Shown here piece after piece: positions 18,145 to 26,435 of a DNA stretch of 37,500 nt. The stretch covers positions 32,501 to 70,000 of the forward strand of contig LUCW03000131.1 in NCBI GenBank assembly GCA_001586965.3, in the 5' to 3' direction. The first letter of the stretch is position 1. Every line of letters begins with the position of its first letter. The notes beneath the pieces are model-generated. The model was given only the letters and a program-made list of their open reading frames with translations, was not told the DNA's origin and ran no database searches. A program made the position numbers and the translations under genes. The stretch is from Sphaeroforma sirkka (Eukaryota; Opisthokonta; Ichthyosporea; Ichthyophonida).

Positions 18145-20459
18145 TTGTATATATATATATATATATAAAGGGACTGCCATCGAGTCCGACAATTGTGACC
18201 CGTCCTTCCATTAAATTATCATTTCCCAACGACGCGCTGATAAAATATACAGGCGAGTGAGGGCCTTGAGTATAGGTGTCTCCACTCAGACATCAGTATG
18301 GTAATATCCCGACACGTCGTTGGGGCAATGTCAATTTAATGGAAGAGACAGGCTATGATTACCGGTCCCAATGACACACATTAAACATTCACTCTTGAAG
18401 TAACATGTATAAACATAAGGTATTGATTGATGTATAAAGATATGTATATATATATAAATAGATATAGGGTCTCCCATCGAGACCGACAATTGTGGCCCGT
18501 CTTTCCATCAAATTATCATTTCCCAACGACGTGCTGGATGTGCCAAATAAATACGCAGGCAAGCGAGGGTCTCGTAGTATATGTCTCTCGACTCAGACAT
18601 ATGTAACGCTTCGTTGGGCAATGATAATTTGATGGAGATACAGGCTACAACTGCCGGTCCTAATGACACAACTCAAACATTCACTGATCATGTAACATAT
18701 ATAAATATAAAGGTATTGATGTATAGTTAGTTATATAGTTATATATATATACATATAAATATATATGTATATGGATACAGATATATGGTCTTCCATCGAG
18801 TCCAAAAATTGTGGCCCATTTTTTCATCAAATTATCATTTCCCAACGACGCACTGGGTGTGCTAATAAATATAAAGTCGTGTGAGGGTCTCGAAATATAA
18901 GCGACCGCAACCATACCTATGTATGGCAATAATCCAACGCGTCGTTGGGCAATGACAATTTGATGGAGAGATAGGCTATAATTGCAGGTCCCAATGACAC
19001 ACCTCATACATTCACTCCTTGTGTAACATAAATGAATATAAGGTATTGATGTATACATATACAAATATATATATACATATACATTATGTAACATATCTAC
19101 ATAATAGGTATTAATAGATTCATATAAGGTGTTGATACATACATATAAACATATTTATATGAAAAAAAAAAGATACAGGGTCTCTCATCGAGTCCGACAA
19201 CTGTTGCCCGTCTTTCAATTTGAAACTTTCGACCACATACCTCGAGTATTTTCCAGCTATATTTGCATCGCCATGTGCATGCTCGTGTTCATGACTATTA
19301 TCGTGTTCCTCATGCGAGTGCGCATGCGTGGCTGCTTCGCTCTTATGGTCGTCGTGTGCGTGCCCATAACCTCCACAACCATACCCTCCAGTAGGAGCTT
19401 CTTCTTCCATTTCACCGCTCTCGACAGGTTCATCACCATTATATACACGTGCATGTACGCTGCCCACAGCCTCATTCACTTCTCTGTGAAGCATAATTTC
19501 AATACATTTGGAAGATGAGTTGATATGTTTATACACACAAACATAAATACATATATACATGGTAGTAATAATACGGTCTTTCACCTGCTGAGGCGATTGC
19601 TACCCGTCTTTCAACTAGGATGTCATTTCCAAACGAAGATGGACGTCTCCGCTCAGACATGTGTATGACGTCACCCCAGTACTTCGTTGAGTAATGATAA
19701 TCCGATGGAGAGACAGACTATAATCGCCGGTCCCAATTCCAAACCTTTAACGTCCACCTCCCTTGTAATATATATACATACAATGTATAAATTTATACAC
19801 ATACACATACACATACATCTATATCCATAACTATATCTACATATATCTATATCTCTCTATCAATTTATATATATATTAATAAAGGGTCTGCGATCGGGTC
19901 CGACAATAGTGACCAGTCTTGCCATCAAATTATCATTTCCCAACGACGCGCTGGGTGTTCCAATAAAATATACAGGCGAGAAAGGGTTTAAAAAAATAAG
20001 CGACCCCAGACGTGCATATGGTAACACCCCAACGCTTCGTTGGGCAACGATAATTTAATAGAGAGAGCTACAATTGCCGGTCCCAATGACACACCTTACA
20101 CGTCCACTTCCTATGCAACATGTATACATACGCGGTATTGTTATTTAAAGATATATGCAGATATATGCAGGTATATATATATATATACAAAGAAAAAGGG
20201 TCTGCCATCGAGTCCGACAATTGTAGCCCGTCTTTCCATCAAATTGTCATTTCCCAACGACGCGCTGGATGTGTCAATAAGATACACAGCCGAGTGGGGG
20301 CCTTGGAATACACGCGTTTACACTCAAACCTCTGTTTGGCAATACCCCAACACGTCGTTGGGCAATGACAACTTAATGGAGAGACAGGCTATAGTTGCCG
20401 GTACCAATGACATACCTTAAACATTCACTCCTTATCGAACATTGAAATATAGAGTATTG

Positions 20460-20502
<43 letters not shown>

Positions 20503-21102
20503 TCTATCTATATATACATGAATAGATAGTCTCCCATAGAGTCCGACAATTGTGACCGGTCTTTTCATCAAATTATCATTTCCCAACGATGCGCTGGGTG
20601 CGCCAAATATATACGCAGGCGAGTGAGGGTTCAGAAATATAAGTGACCCCACTCACACGTGTGTATGGCAATACCCCAACGCGACGTTGGGCAATGATAA
20701 TTTGATGGAGAGACATGCTATAATTGCCGATTCCAATGACACACCTTAAACGTCCACTTCCTATGAAACATGTTTACATATACGAAATTAATATGTGAAG
20801 ATATATATTTATATATATAAGAAAAGAGATAGTCTGCCATCAAGTCCGACAATTGTGGCCCGACTCTCTATCAAATTATCATTTCCCAATGACACGCTGG
20901 GTGTGCCAATAAAATACAACGTCGAGTGAGGGCCTTGGAGTATAAGTGTCTCCACTCAGACATGTGTATGGCAATACCCCAACGCGTCGTTGGGCAATGA
21001 TAATTTGATGGAGAGGCAGGCTATAATTGTCGGTCCAATTACAGACATTAAACGTCCACTTACAATACATTGTGTATACATATACGAAATTGATATGTAA
21101 AG

Positions 21103-21172
<70 letters not shown>

Positions 21173-22110
21173 AGAAAAGAGATAGGGTCTGCCATCGATT
21201 TCGACATTTGTGACCCGCCTTTCCATCAAATTATCATTTCCCAATGACGCGCTGGGTGTGCCAATAAAATACACAGGCGAGTGAGGGTCTAGAAATAAAA
21301 GCGAACCACCCAGACATGTGATGGGAACACCCCAAAGCGTCGTTGGGAAACGACAATTTGATGGAGAGACAGACTATAACTGTCGGTCCCGATGACACAC
21401 CTTGAACATTCACTCCGTATGCAACATATCTACATAAAATGTATTAATAGATTCATATAAGGTGTTGATACATACACATATTTATAAATAGAAATGAAGA
21501 TAGATGCAGGGTCTACCATCGAGTCCGACAATTGTTGCCCGTCTTTTTATATAAATCATTCGACCACATACCTCGAGTATTTGCCAGCTGGATTTGCATC
21601 GCCATGTGCATGCCCATGTCCATGGCTATGATCATGTTCTTCATGCGAGTGCGCGTCCGTGTCTACTTCGCTCTCCTGGTCGTTGTGTGCGTGTGCGTGT
21701 GCGTGTGCGTTTACGCTATCCACCCCCTCATTCGCTTCACTGTGACGCCAAATTTGATTATGTATAAAGATGACCGGAGAGATGTTAGATAATATTTGGC
21801 AAGGACTTGAGGTTGGGTGGTTAGTGCCATTGAAAGTATACTGATGCTACTGCAAACTAGGCTGAGAATTATCCACTGTATCCAAGAGTAACAGGATACA
21901 TGCATACTCTTTAAAAAACAAACTGTTGGTATGCACATGTACAATGCTGTTGGATGCGTAAAAATGCCACGCCCATGCAGATTTTCGATGTGGGTGAGCG
22001 AATAAAAAAGGATCAATATACAAAGGAGATATATGAACTACCAAGAAACTGTAGAAGTAGCATGAGAATATGAGATGCACACAAACACACACGTCCATAC
22101 CCGCACACAC

Positions 22111-22188
<78 letters not shown>

Positions 22189-23017
22189 TATATATATGTA
22201 TATATATGTGTGTGCGCGCGCGTGTGTGTGTGTAGCATTCATATATAACATATACAACATATTTATGCATATATTTGTTAACCACCATGAGGTTACGTGA
22301 ACAAATCTATATATTAGTGCAATAAGAACAACAGTGCACTTTGGCTTGGTACAGGTACACGAATATATATTTCAGGCATACACAAGTAAAGAAATAAAAA
22401 ATATCAAGACTTCCTACGACTCACTACTTTACACAGAACACTATCTAGGTATATAAAGGTCTCAGCGCATATGTACGACTATATATATATTTATAATTAA
22501 GAATATCCCTTACTATACATCATTCTGTACACTTCGATTTCTATGTTTTCAACCAGAAGCAAGTCAAAAAATGTCACAACAATTTGGTTCTTGCCAGAAA
22601 TACTCAGAAGTTATTCCAACAATCAGCTCCATAGTCGTGTGGACACAATTACAAAACCACTCTCACTGAAGTGCCACACACGATAGCCTTCTCACAGTTT
22701 ATCAGTGTATTAGTACGAAGTCAAAAAGTTACACTAAGCTATTCAAGAAAGCCTATGTAAATGTAGAAGACAGCTAATACAAAAAATAAATAACGCCATT
22801 CACATGCTATAAAATGAGCCACTACGAGCCTTGTGACATGCTCAGGAAACAGTTGTTAACAAGTAAACAGCACATACCGGGAATACTTACTCGCAGGGTT
22901 AGCATCGCCGTGCGAGTGTGCATGTCCATGTCCATGCTCATGCGAAACCGTTACGACAGCAAATAAGCACAGGAGCACCATGCACAGACGCACCAGCCTC
23001 AACTGTATTCCCGCCAT
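11653..23017 (-). CDS. Heavy-metal permease (SO_0444/DUF318 type) with signal peptide and exon-repeated His-rich region
   Basis: Eight exons on the minus strand: 23017-22878, 21739-21572, 19483-19241, 17043-16876, 16594-16508, 14194-13955, 13761-13240 and 12631-11653. All have GT/AG borders and consistent phase, giving 848 residues. Exon 1 starts with a signal peptide ([20 protein letters not shown]) and a His-rich segment. Exons 2-6 encode more His/Gly/Cys-rich modules. Exon 7 adds a last His-rich stretch and the first permease half with the family motif [14 protein letters not shown]; across the junction, [20 protein letters not shown] is also typical. Exon 8 holds a His-rich linker and the second half, including [10 protein letters not shown]. 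These bacterial permeases export metals such as Cu/Zn. Substrate and membrane here are inferred; the signal peptide suggests the His-rich part lies in the lumen or outside the cell and captures metal. The permease core looks bacterial in origin and the N-terminal exons are a eukaryotic addition. Confidence 0.88.
14355..16400. repeat. Array of foldback elements in permease intron 5
   Basis: Copies at about 14355-14492 (variant form), 14560-14773, 14868-15080, 15156-15370, 15461-15594 (central deletion), 15680-15894, 15970-16184 and 16268-16400 (left part only). Each full copy is about 215 bp and nearly palindromic: a left arm with tgccatcgagtccgacaatt, ccatcaaattatcatttccc and aacgacgcgctgggtgtgcc, and a right arm that is its approximate reverse complement. 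Spacers are AT-rich with a shared aaacgtccacttcctatg segment. Confidence 0.9.
16723..16765. repeat. AT microsatellite in permease intron 4
   Basis: A (TA)n tract lies in the 281-bp intron between the exon at 17043-16876 and the short exon at 16594-16508. Confidence 0.85.
17141..19221. repeat. Array of foldback elements in permease intron 3
   Basis: Copies at about 17141-17316 (variant form), 17404-17618, 18169-18382, 18467-18673, 18787-19004 and a left arm alone at 19177-19221. They belong to the same family as in introns 2 and 5. The long AT tract at 17955-18170 sits between the second and third copies. The lone left arm stops about 20 bases from the splice donor of exon 19483-19241. Confidence 0.9.
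17955..18170. repeat. AT/AC microsatellite cluster in permease intron 3
   Basis: Three long (AT)n tracts with a short CACACA block lie between foldback copies. GTATGTATG repeats precede them from about 17710. Confidence 0.95.
19574..21550. repeat. Array of foldback elements in permease intron 2
   Basis: Copies at about 19574-19747 (variant form), 19883-20097, 20197-20418, 20528-20747, 20830-21049, 21185-21403 and a left arm alone at 21508-21550. As in intron 3, the series starts with the variant form and ends with a lone left arm next to the donor of the exon, so the introns look like copies of one another. Confidence 0.9.
21108..21166. repeat. AT microsatellite in permease intron 2
   Basis: A (TA)n tract in the AT-rich spacer between two foldback copies. 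Shorter versions sit at the same place in other spacers, for example 20465-20500. Confidence 0.9.
22078..22235. repeat. CA/AT/GT compound microsatellite in permease intron 1
   Basis: CACACA, then (TA)n, then GTGTGCGCGCG and GTGTGT. The flanks are near reverse complements, so the whole tract can fold back. Intron 1 (21740-22877) has no foldback element. Confidence 0.9.
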
Positions 23018-23786
23018 CCCACACGCGTGAAATAAATATGTGGACAGTGGAACTGATCCTTCAAGCAAACAAATGTTTCGTGTTTATAACATTTATTTTT
23101 TGTTCACAATAGTCCTTGTTTTCTCTCGGAGGCTATATCTATATGATGATGATGTTTTTTGTTTTGTTTTTTAAGATATGCAGCTCTGCTTTTCTGTGTC
23201 ACAGGTATATATGTTCTTCAAACGTACCGAACTGCTTCAGAAGAAATTAAAGTATGTACCGATCTGCGTATGTCAGTGACATATCGAGTCCCTCTTTTTC
23301 TTTAAAATTTTTAATATAAAACAAGACCTGCCAGTGTCAGACGGCTAAAGTGACAGCTCATGACACTCAAGAACTGAAAAGTGTAGAATGTTGACTTCAG
23401 AGTTCAGAGTCCAGACGTCAGTGTCGAGTCAGTCCGCTGACGCCTGACAGGTTTTTTTATGCATACTTTTTCATAGCCTTCTGAATTCAACAACTTTTTT
23501 GACATAAAATTTAAAGTGAATTTGACAATATTGCATAGCCTTCTTCTGTAGTTTAGGAGTATTAATCCAGAAGGCTATGACTATTGAGTACATATTTTAG
23601 AAAATAATAATTTCACAGCATAGTCTACATTGCGTCTTTCAATATATCCTATTAGTACTTGCCAGTGCACCTGACACCAACCTCGGAACATATACATTTA
23701 CATATATTTGAGGTTAGAGTGTCTTCGTGCCATTCGATAGTGTTGTACTGTCAGTAATAAACACATCAGCCACTATTCATTTGACG
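23018..23786. promoter_or_regulatory. Shared region between divergent permease and MYND-SET genes
   Basis: The start codons at 23017 (minus) and 23787 (plus) are 769 bases apart, so this should hold both promoters. It contains a cluster of TGAC/GTCA words between about 23335 and 23455. It also holds three copies of the word catagccttct: two direct copies near 23474 and 23535 and one inverted near 23570. No clear TATA box is seen. Factor identities cannot be told from the sequence. Confidence 0.4.
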
Positions 23787-25957
23787 ATGTCTACAATTGT
23801 CCGCACACAGAGCGGTTGCGAAATGCTATTGCGATGCAACGGTAATGCGGGACGAAGTAGTGTTGTATACAGTCATAGCAATCCCCTAATACATGTGGAT
23901 GGCAGAGATTTGTGCAACAGGAACGAGGATGTAATGAGCATGAGATCCTTAAAAGTAGCCGGAAAGAGCTCTCCTTCGATTGCACAAATGGAGTGTGCGA
24001 ACGGGGTTATCTGTTGCGAGAAGGTGCATCCCGTACAAGAAATCATTGTAGGGGACAGTAAAATCAGTACTAAGCGAAAAGGTCTCAAGGTGTGCAGTGA
24101 TAGCCTCTGTTTCAGTGCTCCCGATGTATTGCATAGATGCGATATCTGTGAGCTCGATAGGGTTGTGGACCGTGCACTTGTATATGGCAGCTTAATCGAC
24201 AATAACGAAAAGAAGCAGGATTTACAATTACAGGGGCAGCAGCCAGAGGTAGAAGTAGATTCACTGAACTTGCAAGCCCTTGAACCCAAAGACAAGGTTA
24301 AAGTGACCCACGTGCGCTGTAGTAATATGCAGTGTACAGAAATCTCAGACACGTTGATTCTGTGTAAAGGTTGCGAGCGCGAGTACTATTGCGGTGCGAG
24401 GTGTGCGGCACTGGATAGAGACCGACACGCACCCTTGTGTGGGTTCAAGGTGGCATATGAATCTAGTATGGGCAGGGTGTTGATAGCTCTGCGTGACTTT
24501 AAGATGGGAGATGTTGTGCTGAGGGAGCCGTTGCTGATGTGGGAGTCTCACAAAGAGGATGAGGCACCAATGAATTTTTTGAAGGCGTACTTAAGCGCAG
24601 ATAGAGAGACCAGAAGGAAAATTGACGACCTGTACACCCCAAATCCTGACACAGATAATGTGAATGTTTTGTATGCGAAAAATACGGCTGCAAGCCTGGC
24701 GAAACTCCAGGCACATATGATAGTGCCGAATCATAAAAGTGTGTGTACGTGCGATTGTCGTAAGCAAGGTAGCAAGAAGAGTAGTAGCGACATGAGTTAT
24801 GTCGAAGATTGTACGGACGAAGGCGAGTGCGATTGTGAGTGCAAAGTGTACCAAAAGACAGAATAGATCGAGAATTCAAGCACATATCGCAAAACAGTTT
24901 AGTACGTCTAATGCTCAAACGGAATTTCAATGCCTGGTCGATGGATCCTTCGGGAACGAAGGAGGGTCTGGGCTACTATGCCAGTATGCTGAACCACTCA
25001 TGTGACCCTAACGTAAAGGGTGGGCCTGTATCAGGCACGCTCGAGTATACAGCCACCCGTGCGATACGTAAAGGTGAGGAACTGACGGTATCCTATTTCG
25101 ACAATTCGTTGATCTTCCAGAGTCTGCAAGAGCGCAGAGAGGCTCTGCTGGCATCACACGCGTTCCAGTGCTGCTGTAATAGGTGCATCGGGCCTGACTT
25201 GGTGCGCCCATTGCACTGTCCTGTGAACGGATGCGATTCTGTGTGTTTGCGGACAAGTTCGATACAATATGTGGATGATGACTCGTCCGGGGGGCCTGAC
25301 CCCGGGGTGTGGATATGCCAGGACCCTGGCTGTGGTTTCCAGGGCTCGGACAATGAAGGAGACATGCCAGTGCAGATAAGCGCAGAGAAGAGATTGCTGC
25401 GACTAGCGAATGTCACGGAGAGTCGAGAGGACTTTCTGTATAAGTTGCGGAAGATGGAAGCGGTGCTGTCCCCTGCGCACCATGCCTACCTGAAGCTGTT
25501 CCACTGCTACGGCTTAGCGTTAGAGGATATTCGCGCGCCGCTGGCGGATAAGCAGACAACTACGTTCGCTTTGTTGGAACTAATTTTGTGGCGCGAGCGG
25601 TTTATGGCTATCCATACGGCGGCCAGATGTAGTCAAGAGCACGGAATGAAGTGGAGTATAGACAGATGGTATAAGAATAAGTGGAGGTTAGAGAAGTGGA
25701 GTGGGCGCGAGCATGCATCGGAGAGTACACACGATTACCTAGTAGATATATGGCGAACGAGACAAGGAAGGGCCAATGAGACAGCCATTGTTACTTTACA
25801 ACCGAACCTGCTTACGAAGGATCCTGTGATAGTGAGCGTCAATCGGCTTCTGTTACTGAACATGACGAAGTTGGCTATTATCCTGCTGTTGAGATACAGC
25901 GCTGTGGCATCGGCCGAGGAGTTCACGGAAGGGGTTGTACCGGATGGGGACTTCTAG
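23787..25957 (+). CDS. MYND-SET domain protein, SmydA-like putative lysine methyltransferase
   Basis: The start is the first ATG in frame (23787). Residues 178-218 form a MYND zinc finger with Cys178, Cys183, Cys193, Cys196, Cys202, Cys206, His214 and Cys218. The SET domain follows at once (GRVLIALRDFKMGDVVLRE). It holds NHSCDPN (codons from 24992), GEELTVSYFD (from 25073) and a Cys-rich post-SET segment (FQCCCNRC). MYND lies ahead of SET instead of inside it, as in arthropod SmydA/msta proteins. The reading frame changes between 24759 and 24867. An intron 24760-24866 (GTAAGC to TAG, 107 bp) restores the frame, giving 687 residues; a 32-bp alternative from GTGAGT at 24835 also fits and gives 712. 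The stop lies at the edge of a tandem repeat. A role in methylating histone or other lysines is inferred; the substrate is unknown. Confidence 0.87.
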
Positions 25958-26435
25958 CACTGATTGTTCCCGGCAAAGTTAAACTGGGTATTGGCCATAG
26001 TTGTTTCACCTGGTTATCTATATTTATGATATGTATATGGTTTCGCCTGATTATATGTATTGATGATATGTTGGTAATGTGTTTATGCGTTATTTCGCCT
26101 GGTTGTCTCTATTTTCTACACTGATTGTTCCCGGCAAAGTTAAACTGGGTATTGGCCATAGTTGTTTCACCTGGTTATCTATATTTATGATATGTATATG
26201 GTTTCGCCTGATTATATGTATTGATGATATGTTGGTAATGTGTTTATGCGTTATTTCGCCTGGTTGTCTCTATTTTCTAGCACTGATTGTTCCCGGCAAA
26301 GTTAAACTGGGTATTGGCCATAGTTGTTTCACCTGGTTATCTATATTTATGATATGTATATGGTTTCGCCTGATTATATGTATTGATGATATGTTGGTAA
26401 TGTGTTTATGCGTTATTTCGCCTGGTTGTCTCTAT
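25955..26435. repeat. Three tandem copies of a 162-bp unit
   Basis: Units begin ctagcactgattgttcccgg (25954-25973) and recur at offsets of 161 and 162 bp. They are nearly identical, so the array is recent. The TAG stop of the MYND-SET gene is the first bases of unit 1. Because 162 is a multiple of three, the unit gives a repeating open frame of 54 codons (26079-26450), which I regard as a by-product. Confidence 0.93.

Larger units (their letters stand above)
13955..21739 (-). repeat. Repeated His-rich exon module, five copies, all phase 2-2
   Basis: The internal exons 21739-21572 (168 bp), 19483-19241 (243), 17043-16876 (168), 16594-16508 (87) and 14194-13955 (240) each start one base into a codon's end and stop two bases into the next. 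Any of them can be gained or lost without a frameshift. Four begin with E(A/V)NEAVDS-like residues and end with [18 protein letters not shown] residues; the 87-bp copy keeps QANEAVEEN at its start and [12 protein letters not shown] at its end. Three carry a Cys-Gly patch such as GGCGCG. Exon 1 (end [14 protein letters not shown]) and the start of exon 7 (REANEA) are half modules. The pattern indicates growth by exon duplication. Confidence 0.9.

Noticed and set aside
14355..21550. Foldback array as a CRISPR array or rRNA/tRNA cluster
   Set aside because: The units are long palindromes with AT microsatellite spacers inside introns of a eukaryotic gene. There is no short direct repeat with unique spacers and no tRNA or rRNA signature.
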